From positions 1 to 64,000 of the forward strand of contig NZ_AP024620.1 of NCBI RefSeq assembly GCF_023734095.1: a DNA stretch of 64,000 nt, written 5' to 3'. Shown here piece by piece: positions 20,414-28,202 of the stretch (position 1 is the stretch's first letter; the number at the start of each line of letters is the position of its first letter). The position numbers were made by a program, and so were the translations under genes. The notes under the pieces were generated by a model that did no database searches, was not told the origin of the DNA, and saw nothing but the letters and a program-made list of their open reading frames with translations. This DNA is from Moorella sp. Hama-1. Lineage in GTDB: Bacteria; Bacillota; DSM-521; Neomoorellales; Neomoorellaceae.

Positions 20414-21709
20414 ATGCTCACAACTACCACCTGCCCGCTCTATTACGGTAAAGCGAGAATTTCGGTAGAAGTACCGACGGCGAACCTCATCGGCATCATC
20501 GACCCCCGGGAAGCCAAAATCCAGGAAGACGAGTTCACCATTTTACGGCAGGCCTTGCAAAACCCCATCGCCCTGCCGCCCCTAAAGGAACTGGCTCAGC
20601 CTGGCCAGAAGGTGGCCATTGTCGTCGACGACAACACCCGGCCCACCCCCACCTGGAAGATGCTACCCTTAATCCTTGCCGAGTTAGAAACCGCCGGGGT
20701 TCAGAAAGAGGATATCACCATCGTCTTCGCCAACGGCTCCCACCGCTTGCAGACCCGGGAGGAACAGGCGCGGCTGGTGGGGGAGGAGGTTATGGCCAAC
20801 TACCGGGTCACCGACCACAACCCCCACGACAAATCGACCCTGACCTATTTAGGCCAAACCTCCCGAGGCACCCCGGTGCACATCAACCACTACGTGGCAG
20901 AGGCCGATTTACGGATCCTGACCGGTTTAATCAAACCCCACTGCGAGGCCGGTTACAGCGGCGGCGGCAAGGCCATCCTCCCTGGGGTCAGCAGCATCGA
21001 GACCATAATCTCCGATCACAACTACGAAGCCAACGCCAACCCAAACGCCGTCTTCGGCGTCATTGACGGCAACCCCATCCGCAGCGACATCGAAGACGCG
21101 GCCCATTTAGTCGAACCCTGCTTTATCTTAAACGTCATCCTGGATAAAGAGAAACGCATCGTCGACGCCGTGGCCGGGGAGATGATTAAAGCCCACCGGG
21201 TTGGCACCCAAAAGCTCGACCGGCTGGTCCGGGTAGCGGTGCCGGAGGTGGCCGACATCGTTATCGCCGGTTGCAGTTACCCTACCAGCGTCAGCCTCTA
21301 CCAGGCCGCCAACGCCGCCCTGGCCTGCACCCGGCTGGTCCACCCCATCGTGAAAAAAGGCGGGATCATCATCCTGGCCGCCCCCTGCCCCGAGGGTGTC
21401 GGTGGCGGTCCCCTCTACCAGCTGATGAGCGAGGCTGCCACGCCCCAGGAAGTAGTAGATAAAATTGCCCAACCTGGCTTCTTCCTCCACGATCAGTGGG
21501 CGGCCCAGCTGTGGGCTACTTCCCTGATCCACAGTGACGTTTACCTGGTGGCGGAGGGGATTACCCCGGAACAGGCCCGGAATATGAAGGCTGCCCTCTA
21601 CACCTCGGTAGAAGCAGCTTTAAAGGCGGCCCTGACGGCCAAAGGCCGGCAGGGCCACATCCTGGTGCTGCCCGACGCGCCCTATACCATACCGGAACTG
21701 ACTGTTTAA
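20414..21709 (+). CDS. LarA-family nickel-dependent 2-hydroxyacid racemase/epimerase
   Basis: A 431-residue protein of the lactate racemase (LarA/DUF2088) superfamily, whose members use a nickel-pincer nucleotide cofactor. Conserved residues line up with L. plantarum LarA at an offset of one or two: Asp73 and Arg76 in DDNTRPTP, His110 in NGSHR, His176 in KPH, Lys186 (cofactor-attaching) in SGGGK, and His202 in SDHN. The usual SGGRK is SGGGK here. Some family members epimerise sugar acids such as gluconate, which suits this sugar cluster. Cofactor genes larB, larC and larE are not in the window. The start is ATG 20414 after AAGGGGATTAGGA. Confidence 0.88.
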   Translation: MLTTTTCPLYYGKARISVEVPTANLIGIIDPREAKIQEDEFTILRQALQNPIALPPLKELAQPGQKVAIVVDDNTRPTPTWKMLPLILAELETAGVQKEDITIVFANGSHRLQTREEQARLVGEEVMANYRVTDHNPHDKSTLTYLGQTSRGTPVHINHYVAEADLRILTGLIKPHCEAGYSGGGKAILPGVSSIETIISDHNYEANANPNAVFGVIDGNPIRSDIEDAAHLVEPCFILNVILDKEKRIVDAVAGEMIKAHRVGTQKLDRLVRVAVPEVADIVIAGCSYPTSVSLYQAANAALACTRLVHPIVKKGGIIILAAPCPEGVGGGPLYQLMSEAATPQEVVDKIAQPGFFLHDQWAAQLWATSLIHSDVYLVAEGITPEQARNMKAALYTSVEAALKAALTAKGRQGHILVLPDAPYTIPELTV

Positions 21710-21812
21710 ATGCTTTTTTATTAAAGACTCCTTCAAAACTTCAAGGCCGCAGGGCCTTTAATGCTGGTTTAAATTAAGAAGTAAAGACTACGATAGGAGA
21801 GGATTACGCCTA

Positions 21813-22910
21813 ATGGCCCATAACGTAGAGGAACGCCTGGAACGACATAAACGTTTCTGGGAGCAGGAAGAGACCGACAGGCCCCTGGTAGGTTTCCGCA
21901 TTATCAATAGCTATTTTCCGGCGGAGTGGTTCCAGGCCGGCTTACCCTTACTCCAGGACAATCTGGAGATCAAACCGGAGATGCTGGATGCTCAAGCCTT
22001 CGCCGCGGAATGTGAAGCTATGTACGAGGCCCATGAAGCCCTGGGCCAGGACTTCTTCTGGACGGCCGAGCCCTTTACGGCTGTTCCCTGGCTGGAGGCT
22101 ATGGCGGGCTGTAAAATATACGCTTCGCCTAACAGCTTATGGGCCGCCCACTGGCTGGAAGACTGGACCCAGGTAGAGCATTTATGCCTGGAACCGGAAA
22201 ATCCCTGGTTGCAAAAATACCAGGAGTTCCTCCGGGCCTTAACGGCAGTTTCCTGCGGCAGGTTCCCCATCGGCCAGCCCATCCTCCGGGGGCCCCTGGA
22301 CGTCTTCAGCGCCCTGCGGGGTGCTTCCCGTTACGTCCTCGATTTCTACGATTATCCAACGGAAGTCCAGGCCCTGATTAATCGCCTGGCGGCCATGTTT
22401 ATTGCCCTGGTACGCAGTCATATCACCACCGTGCCGCCCTTCCACGGCGGTTACGCCATGGGCTTTTATCACCTCTGGGCGCCGGGGCCGTGTATATGGT
22501 TCCAGGAAGACGCCTCCGCCCTCATCTCCCCGGAACTCTACCACCGCTATGCCCGGGAGGCGGATACCCGGATTGTCCAAACTTACCCCTATACCATGGT
22601 ACATTTACATCCAGCGTCGTTCTTTATTCTCGACGAATTGCTGACCATCGATCCCCTGAAGGTGATTCAAATAAACAAAGATACCGGCGGGCCGAGTATC
22701 GTGGAGATGCTGCCGGTATTTAAAAAAGTATTGACCAAAAAACGGTTGTTAATCTGGGGTGCCTTAACTGGCGAAGATGTGGAAGTTATCCTCAAGGAAC
22801 TACCTTGCCGGGGCCTGGCACTGTTTATCTTAACTGAATCCGGGGATGGGGCCAGGGAGATTATGAAAGCGGTAAAAAAGTATTTTACCACGTACACCGG
22901 AAGAGATTGA
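21813..22910 (+). CDS. Uroporphyrinogen decarboxylase (URO-D) family protein
   Basis: A 365-residue URO-D-fold protein. The family includes haem-pathway decarboxylases and cobamide or thiol methyltransferases (MtaA, CmuA). This one lies among carbohydrate genes, with no haem genes nearby, so it is unlikely to be HemE. Sequences such as MVHLHPASFFILDELL and GPLDVFSALRGAS resemble uncharacterised URO-D-like proteins. The classical HxC zinc motif of methyltransferases is not evident. ATG 21813 follows AGGAGAGG. Function unknown; a role in modifying the imported substrate is a guess. Confidence 0.75.
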   Translation: MAHNVEERLERHKRFWEQEETDRPLVGFRIINSYFPAEWFQAGLPLLQDNLEIKPEMLDAQAFAAECEAMYEAHEALGQDFFWTAEPFTAVPWLEAMAGCKIYASPNSLWAAHWLEDWTQVEHLCLEPENPWLQKYQEFLRALTAVSCGRFPIGQPILRGPLDVFSALRGASRYVLDFYDYPTEVQALINRLAAMFIALVRSHITTVPPFHGGYAMGFYHLWAPGPCIWFQEDASALISPELYHRYAREADTRIVQTYPYTMVHLHPASFFILDELLTIDPLKVIQINKDTGGPSIVEMLPVFKKVLTKKRLLIWGALTGEDVEVILKELPCRGLALFILTESGDGAREIMKAVKKYFTTYTGRD

Positions 22911-23107
22911 AGCTGAGGTAAGGGAATGTGTGGAAACTGCCGCTCCAGGCGGGTGATATATTTTAGCCTCCGATCACTCCTTAAACATGGGGATACCGGT
23001 GCCTATGCGTTGGAATTCCTGGAGATTGCTCATAGGTATAGCAGGGGGCCTATTTACGGGAAATTGTTTAAAGACGTACCATAAACTCTGGAGGAAAAAT
23101 AGTTAAA

Positions 23108-24295
23108 ATGCCTGCACAAATGGACGTCGTTTCAGTAGGCGAGATTCTAATCGACTTTGTAGGATTGCAAAACTGTCTCCCCCTTAGTAGGGTTACCGAT
23201 TTTCGCCGCGCTGCCGGCGGCGGGCCGGCCAACGTTGCCGTGGGGGTGGCCCGCCTTGGGGGGCGAGCAGGCTTTATCGGTAAAGTGGGTCAGGACGCCT
23301 TTGGCGATTATCTGAGGAATACTCTTCAGGAAAACGGCGTCGATACCTGCGGCCTGCTTCAGGATAAAGAGGCCCACACCACGCTAGTTTTTGCGACTCT
23401 AAACGAAAAGGCGGTGCCGGAGTTTATCTTCTTTCGGCACGGTACGGCGGATACCAGGCTCGACCCTGACGAACTGCCGCGCGCAGTCCTGGCGGCTTCC
23501 CGGATCCTGCACTTTAGCTCCGTATCCCTAACAGTGGAACCGGCCCGCAGCGCCACCCTGGCGGCCGTCCGGATAGCCCGCGCGGCCGGGGCAATCATAT
23601 CCTTTGACCCCAACCTGCGCCTTTCCCTCTGGCCGGACCGGGAGACGGCCAGGGAAAATATCCTGCAAGCAGCCGCTCAAGCGGACATTATTAAGCTCAA
23701 TGAAGAAGAGCTGGCATTTTTAACCGGTTGTCCGGAGATGGCCGCTGGGATAGCGGCGCTTCTATCCGGGAAACTCTTTTCCAGGGAGTTATCTGTGGAT
23801 GGTAAGGTATTACCCCCGCGGGTAGGCAGCAGCAATACAAAATTAGCGCCGGGATCCGAATCAGACTACTTTGCCCATGATACAGAAGTAGCGCCGGTCA
23901 CGAACACACCCCCCTTCGATGTGGCCGTCACCTCGAGCAGTATAGTTACAAAAATAGCGCCGGGGTCGCGGCTAATCGCCGTAACCCGGGGCGCAGCCGG
24001 GGCTGTCCTGGCCCAACAGGGGTTACAGGTTGCGATCCCGGCCCTACCGGTAACCGCTGTGGATACCACCGGCGCCGGGGATGCCTTTATGGCCGGAATG
24101 CTGACTGCCCTGGCCGGGACTTTAGAAGATGGGCCGGATTTAACGGTTCTGGAAGAAAAGGATTTATACCAGATCGGTCGCCTGGCAACCATGGCCGCGG
24201 GCTTAACCTGCACTCGTGCCGGCGCCATCCCGGCGCTGCCGACGAAAGCGGAGGTGGAAGAAGAGCTGCGGCGTAACTTAAGCTGTACTTTATGA
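23108..24295 (+). CDS. PfkB-family carbohydrate kinase with an internal insertion
   Basis: A 395-residue ribokinase-fold sugar kinase, longer than the usual 310-330. The N-terminal signature GGGPANVAVGVARLGG and the C-terminal anion-hole and base motif DTTGAGDAFMAGML are intact. Between about residues 218 and 290 lies an extra Ser/Pro/Thr-rich segment (roughly 60-70 residues) containing three versions of a short repeat (TKLAPGS, TEVAPVT, TKIAPGS). Substrate is probably a sugar or keto-sugar acid of the cluster. Upstream GGAGGAAAAA is the ribosome-binding site. Whether the insertion affects activity cannot be judged. Confidence 0.88.
   Translation: MPAQMDVVSVGEILIDFVGLQNCLPLSRVTDFRRAAGGGPANVAVGVARLGGRAGFIGKVGQDAFGDYLRNTLQENGVDTCGLLQDKEAHTTLVFATLNEKAVPEFIFFRHGTADTRLDPDELPRAVLAASRILHFSSVSLTVEPARSATLAAVRIARAAGAIISFDPNLRLSLWPDRETARENILQAAAQADIIKLNEEELAFLTGCPEMAAGIAALLSGKLFSRELSVDGKVLPPRVGSSNTKLAPGSESDYFAHDTEVAPVTNTPPFDVAVTSSSIVTKIAPGSRLIAVTRGAAGAVLAQQGLQVAIPALPVTAVDTTGAGDAFMAGMLTALAGTLEDGPDLTVLEEKDLYQIGRLATMAAGLTCTRAGAIPALPTKAEVEEELRRNLSCTL
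23836..23963 (+). repeat. Three short direct repeats inside the pfkB-like gene
   Basis: Near 23836, 23881 and 23946 the motif TACARAANTAGCGCCGG recurs with few changes, all in the same reading frame. They occupy the part of the kinase gene that has no counterpart in ordinary PfkB proteins. Confidence 0.65.
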
Positions 24296-24493
24296 TCTAC
24301 TGGTTCGAAAAACGGAGTGGAAGCGGAGAGGGTATGGCGATAAACTAATTTGGTCGTTAAGTTAGACTTAATTAGAGAGCGCCGGGGTTATAAATCCAGT
24401 ATCAGTGCGGCTTCCCGACGGTAGTGCGGAAAATGAGGTTATATTCGCAAAGTAGTCAACTCACACCTAAGGCCAACTCATATCTCGAACGGA

Positions 24494-24532
24494 AAAACCG
24501 GTGCAGTGCCAGGGAGCCTGCTCCGGTTTTTT
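24494..24532 (+). terminator. Rho-independent terminator after the sugar cluster
   Basis: AAAACCGG-GCAG pairs with CTGC-CCGGTTTT (one T on each side unpaired), followed by TT. It lies 200 nt after the kinase stop and closes the sugar cluster. The 24296-24493 stretch holds nothing else I recognise. Confidence 0.7.
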
Positions 24533-24538
24533 ATATCC

Positions 24539-24570
24539 CTATCGATTTTAATCGATAGAATGAGATATAA
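24539..24570. promoter_or_regulatory. 20-bp perfect palindrome next to a -10-like TATAAT
   Basis: Arms CTATCGATTT and AAATCGATAG-type halves form a perfect inverted repeat at 24539-24558. TATAAT follows at 24565-24570. The layout resembles an operator covering a promoter. The next gene starts about 200 nt downstream, so a long leader (24571-24763) of unknown content would result. Confidence 0.4.
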
Positions 24571-24763
24571 TTATATTTGGCAAGCCGGGGAAGTTGTGGT
24601 CAGACCCGGCCGGGGATCTAATCCCGGCTTCGGTGGGTTAATAAGGGCGGCATTACGTGGGGCTTTCCCGCAGCCGTTAATTGGTACTTATAGACGCTAC
24701 CAGTGGTGCCGGCGGGATGGGCCCTCCTGATCAAATAACTTCCAAGAGGTTGTTAAGGTTATT

Positions 24764-25387
24764 ATGGACATACGCATCACAGAAGTAATCAAAAGACGTT
24801 ATAACCGCACGGCCCTTTTTTACGACTGGATGGACCGAATGATCCCTGCCGGCTGGCGCCAGCTGGTATGGCGGGAGGCCCGGGGCCGGGTGCTGGAGGT
24901 AGGCGTGGGTACCGGGGCCAACTTTCCCTATTACCCACCGGACTGCCAGGTGACGGCCATCGACTTCAGCCCGGGGATGCTGGCCCGGGCCCGGCAGAAA
25001 CTGCACCAGGCCCGGGTACCGGTGGCTTTACGGGAGATGGACGTCCAGCACCTGGACTTTGCGGATGCCAGCTTTGATACGGTAGTAGCTACCTGCGTTT
25101 TTTGCACCGTTCCGGATCCGGTCCAGGGGTTGCGGGAAGTAAACCGCGTCTGCCGGCCGGAAGGGAAGATCGTCCTCTTGGAGCACGTTCGCAGCGAAAA
25201 CCGGCTGCTGGGACCGCTGATGGACACACTGAACCCCCTGGTTCTTTATTTTATCGGCTCCAACATCAACCGGCGGACGGTGGCTAATGTGAAAAAAGCC
25301 GGTATTACCATTGAACGGGAAGTGAATCTGGCCGGGAATATTGTGAAATTGATTATCGGGCATCCCCTATTTACTCCCTGGCCTTGA
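24764..25387 (+). CDS. Class I SAM-dependent methyltransferase (UbiE/PmtA-like)
   Basis: A 207-residue methyltransferase with motif I VLEVGVGTGANF near residues 44-55, acidic motif II VTAIDFSPGML, and post-motifs FDTVVATCVFCTVPDP and EGKIVLLEHVRS. The closest known families are UbiE/MenG and phospholipid methyltransferases; the exact substrate is uncertain. ATG 24764 has AAGAGG upstream. The 3' end overlaps a convergent small gene by 17 nt. Confidence 0.85.
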   Translation: MDIRITEVIKRRYNRTALFYDWMDRMIPAGWRQLVWREARGRVLEVGVGTGANFPYYPPDCQVTAIDFSPGMLARARQKLHQARVPVALREMDVQHLDFADASFDTVVATCVFCTVPDPVQGLREVNRVCRPEGKIVLLEHVRSENRLLGPLMDTLNPLVLYFIGSNINRRTVANVKKAGITIEREVNLAGNIVKLIIGHPLFTPWP

Positions 25388-25685
25388 TTCTGGCCAATAC
25401 CCTGAGAATGTTTTGGCGTTCCATTTCATAGGCTTCCCAATCAATATAATCGGATTCAGTCTCATAACCGTGTTTATCAGCAATTTCGTCCTTATCCCAG
25501 GCCCTGGCAAAGCCATCAAAGGGCATACCATATTTGGCTTCAAAAAAACCTAATTTTTGGTGGCATTGAGCCAGGCGGTGTTCCAGTGCCTCTATAATGG
25601 TGTTAATAATTTTGGCCTCCGGAGTTTGACCATTAAATAAGGATAAGGCTTCAGCGATTTCTTTATTTATTACAACGGCTTCCAT
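25371..25685 (-). CDS. Hypothetical protein, antitoxin-like
   Basis: A 104-residue acidic, helical protein not assigned to a named family. It starts at ATG 25685 with AGGGGTGAT upstream. Its C-terminal ESDYIDWEAYEMERQNILRV pattern is reminiscent of the DLWDDYMEMKAY region of the small protein at 11118, so it may be a related antitoxin whose partner is missing. No toxin gene adjoins it on the same strand. Overlaps the convergent methyltransferase 3' end. Confidence 0.6.
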   Translation of the reverse strand: MEAVVINKEIAEALSLFNGQTPEAKIINTIIEALEHRLAQCHQKLGFFEAKYGMPFDGFARAWDKDEIADKHGYETESDYIDWEAYEMERQNILRVLARIKARE

Positions 25686-25860
25686 AGAGTAATCACCCCT
25701 TGGAGGCAATAGTATCAATCAGATTATAGCATAAAAGGTATCTGTTGGGAAATGTGGGTCAGAGGCGGTAGAGCCCTGGTATCCACCGTTAGTATTAGTT
25801 ACGCCAACCACCTTGCATAAACCCGCCTTATCTGATATACTGAGTTTCGGAGGTGGTATC

Positions 25861-26166
25861 ATGGGCCTTGCTATTAAAGAAACAACGAAGATAGGGAAAA
25901 GGGGTACAGTTGTTATTCCGGCCAGTTTACGTCGCAAATACGGCTTGCAAGAAGGGGCGTTGGTGATAGCTGAAGCATGTCCAGAAGGGATATTATTACG
26001 CCCGGCGGTGGCCCTGCCGGTAGAAGTTTATACCCCTGAACGCAAGGCGGAATTCCTTTTAAATAATTGTATCACCCCGGAAGATTATGCCTGGGCGGTC
26101 CAAGAGGTACGTAAGCTGGGATTGGATCCTGCTAGTATCCCCCACGAAAGGTTACAGGATAGCTGA
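25861..26166 (+). CDS. AbrB/MazE-type (SpoVT-AbrB) antitoxin
   Basis: A 101-residue protein with an N-terminal swapped-hairpin AbrB DNA-binding domain: TTKIGKRGTVVIPASLRRKYGLQEG. The C-terminal half should bind the partner toxin. ATG 25861 follows GGAGGTG. The stop overlaps the PIN-domain ATG (TGATG), so this is an antitoxin of a VapBC-like pair that probably represses its own promoter. Confidence 0.88.
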   Translation: MGLAIKETTKIGKRGTVVIPASLRRKYGLQEGALVIAEACPEGILLRPAVALPVEVYTPERKAEFLLNNCITPEDYAWAVQEVRKLGLDPASIPHERLQDS

Positions 26167-26585
26167 TGGACCGGCTCTACTTAGATGCCAATGTTCTATT
26201 TTCCGCTGCTTACGGCAGCCCGGCTCTAAGCCGGTTGTGGGAAAGGGAACGGCGTAATCTCTGCCAGCTGTTAGCCTCCGGCTATGTAATCGAAGAAGCC
26301 CGGCGTAACCTTGAACAACAGGCGCACTTAATGCGCCTGGAAAAACTGGTGGCGCAACTTGAGATTGTACCTGAGGTCGATACCATCTTTTCCTGTCCGG
26401 TGCATCTGCCAGCCAAAGATCGACCTGTACTTTTAGCTGCCATCCAGGCCCGGGCCACCCATCTTATTACTGGCGATTTACATCATTTTGAACCCTATCG
26501 TGGCCAGGTTATTGAGGGTGTACGCATCTGCACTCCCCGGGACTATTTTAGCAGCCTGGAGGACATCCCTACGATCAAGAAATAA
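26166..26585 (+). CDS. PIN-domain ribonuclease toxin (VapC-like)
   Basis: A 139-residue PIN protein. Acidic catalytic residues are present: Asp7 (LYLDANVLF), Glu43/Glu44 (VIEEARR), Asp85 (AKDRPV) and Asp104 (ITGDLHHF). Such toxins cleave tRNA or rRNA. It is coupled to the AbrB-type antitoxin by a one-base stop/start overlap and appears intact, unlike the PIN gene at 27153. Confidence 0.88.
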   Translation: MDRLYLDANVLFSAAYGSPALSRLWERERRNLCQLLASGYVIEEARRNLEQQAHLMRLEKLVAQLEIVPEVDTIFSCPVHLPAKDRPVLLAAIQARATHLITGDLHHFEPYRGQVIEGVRICTPRDYFSSLEDIPTIKK

Positions 26586-26652
26586 GATTTAGAGGTGCAT
26601 TCCTCTAGCCGGCGTGTTACGGGCAGAACTAAAGATAAGGTAGCTATTACTA

Positions 26653-27118
26653 CTAAAACAATGAGCTATAACCCCAGTCATTACAAAGAAGCAAGGCAGC
26701 CCGGATGCTGCCTTGCTTTTGCCCTTCTTTCCCCGCCAAAAACTCTTCCAGCCGGTCCAGGCCTTCTTTGATGTTCGCCAGGGGGTTGGCGTAGGAGAGG
26801 CGCAGGTACCCTTCGCAGTTGCGGCCGAAGTCGATGCCCGGAGTTACGGCTACCCGGGCTTTCTCTAAAATCTTCCCGTAGCTCGAGCTTACCTGGGCTG
26901 TGGGTGTAGTGGGTGTCACCCGCTGCCAGGGCGCGGCCGGCGGCTTCTTTAACGGGTTCCGGGGTAGCGAAATCGGGTTCGCCGATTTCCAGGTGGATAA
27001 TATTTTCGCCCCGGGCCTCCATTTCCTGGGCCTTTTCCAGGACGTCCATGACGATAAAGGGCGGCATCTCCCGTGCCCGGGTGGCAGTATCTTTTTCTCT
27101 GTCGTACATTTGCTTCAC
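26653..27118 (-). pseudogene. Class I aminotransferase remnant with a large internal deletion
   Basis: The N-terminal part (27118 down to about 26895) encodes a normal start of an aspartate-type aminotransferase (EMPPFIVMDVLEKAQEMEAR, IHLEIGEPDF, THYTHSPG). It then joins directly, in another frame, to the family C-terminus (GKILEKARVAVTPGIDFG, GYLRLSYANP, LDRLEEFLAGK). The middle part, including the PLP lysine, is missing (about 250 residues). The product cannot be an active enzyme. The start is GTG 27118. Confidence 0.85.
26689..26718 (+). terminator. Strong inverted repeat, probable terminator of the AbrB-PIN pair
   Basis: The arms AAGCAAGGCAGC and GCTGCCTTGCTT form a perfect 12-bp stem around CCGGAT, followed by TTGCCCTTCTTT on the plus strand. 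It lies 100 nt after the PIN stop and overlaps the 3' end of the aminotransferase remnant. Confidence 0.6.
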
Positions 27119-27152
27119 CGCTTTAAAGTCTTTTCCTGGTTTTTTTACAGAT

Positions 27153-27566
27153 TTAGGGAAGCGTAGGAAACCTCATTATGCTGAAATGGTGATCGAAGGT
27201 GGCGATACGGGGGATTTTTTTCAGCTTCAAAATTGCGGCACTGGTAGCGTCGGCTAAAGTAAGGGGATGATCAGAGAACTTCTCCAGAATCGTACGAGCT
27301 TCCTTAAGAATTTCATCGTCGACCCAGATTATTTCGGTAAACCGTTCCTCAACCTGCTGCCTTATGATATCAAGGAACTTCAGAGCTGCCTTTATATCTA
27401 ATTTACGCATCAGTAAAGTATAAGTTTCGGACAGGATCAAGTCAGACGTTACGAGCAGGATGCCTTCAGCTTGCAGGGATATCATTACCTGAGCAGCTTC
27501 GTGATGGTTCTGATCCCCCTGGACGAGATAACCAAACCACATGCCCGTATTGATAAATACTTTCAT
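27153..27566 (-). CDS. PIN-domain toxin with first catalytic Asp replaced by Asn
   Basis: A 137-residue VapC-like protein. Where the family has Asp near residue 6, this protein has Asn (MKVFINTGMWF; codon AAT). The remaining acidic residues are present: Glu47 (SETYTL), Asp106 (LADATSA), Asp125 (FDHHF). The loss of the first Asp probably impairs metal binding and nuclease activity. The start shares a base with the stop of the upstream antitoxin gene. Confidence 0.88.
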   Translation of the reverse strand: MKVFINTGMWFGYLVQGDQNHHEAAQVMISLQAEGILLVTSDLILSETYTLLMRKLDIKAALKFLDIIRQQVEERFTEIIWVDDEILKEARTILEKFSDHPLTLADATSAAILKLKKIPRIATFDHHFSIMRFPTLP

Positions 27567-27844
27567 TAATTAGCCTCCGGATCCCCTGATCCATAAATAA
27601 CCTCATCATGCCTTTCACCAGCGGTAAAGGAATCTGCTTTACCTTTAAAAATTCCTATCGCCTTTAGCACGGGATTTTTCTTCGAAGGTGTATTACGCCG
27701 CTTTTCTTGCTCAAAGTACATAGCCAGAGCCCGGCGCATGATTTCCGATTCGGAAACCCTGGAGCGCTGTGAGTAATCTTTTAATTCTTTATTTAACGTA
27801 ACGGGTACATACAACTGGCGCCTTACCATCTTGCTGTGGGGCAT
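27566..27844 (-). CDS. Ribbon-helix-helix antitoxin partner of the PIN gene
   Basis: A 92-residue protein with a RHH fold: strand RRQLYVPVTLNKELKDYSQR then helix SESEIMRRALAMYFEQEK. The basic C-terminal tail should contact the toxin. ATG 27844 follows GGAAGGAGGG. The gene immediately precedes the PIN gene on the same strand, with TAATG overlap, the usual VapB-VapC order. Confidence 0.85.
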   Translation of the reverse strand: MPHSKMVRRQLYVPVTLNKELKDYSQRSRVSESEIMRRALAMYFEQEKRRNTPSKKNPVLKAIGIFKGKADSFTAGERHDEVIYGSGDPEAN

Positions 27845-27868
27845 TGGAATTTCCCTCCTTCCGCCGGT

Positions 27869-27897
27869 ATTATAGTATAATGGTGTATAGAAGACAA
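27869..27897 (-). promoter_or_regulatory. Promoter of the RHH-PIN pair
   Basis: On the minus strand TTGTCT (27897-27892) and TATAAT (27874-27869) are separated by 17 bp, 25 nt before the antitoxin start. Confidence 0.65.
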
Positions 27898-27900
27898 GTA

Positions 27901-28158
27901 TTATACACCTCTCTTACGCGTAACGGGTATCAGATATGCATCATGGTTATGGGACAGGTCTTTAATACCGGAACGGAAACGGCCGGCCGCTTTCAGGGCG
28001 CGCTGGATTCGTTCTTGTTCATCGATGTTCCCGTTGGCGGCCAATACTTGCTCAACGCCGAGGCGGATTAGTTCCGCCATGGAAATTTTCTTGCTGGCAC
28101 CGATTTTTTTCAGGGCGGCATACTGTTCTTCTGTTAACTGGACCTGGGTGCGGATCAT
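27901..28158 (-). CDS. Orphan CopG-family ribbon-helix-helix antitoxin
   Basis: An 85-residue RHH protein: MIRTQVQLTEEQYAALKKI, helix SMAELIRLGVEQVL, and the tail GRFRSGIKDLSHNHDAYL typical of VapB-type antitoxins. Its stop is followed by the promoter of the next TA pair, not by a toxin gene. The last residues (IPVTRKRGV) differ from the usual ending, suggesting the 3' end and toxin were lost. GAGGTGAAAC precedes ATG 28158. Confidence 0.8.
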   Translation of the reverse strand: MIRTQVQLTEEQYAALKKIGASKKISMAELIRLGVEQVLAANGNIDEQERIQRALKAAGRFRSGIKDLSHNHDAYLIPVTRKRGV

Positions 28159-28202
28159 TTATTGTTTCACCTCAATCTAGCGATGTAATGTAAGCATTTA
28201 TA

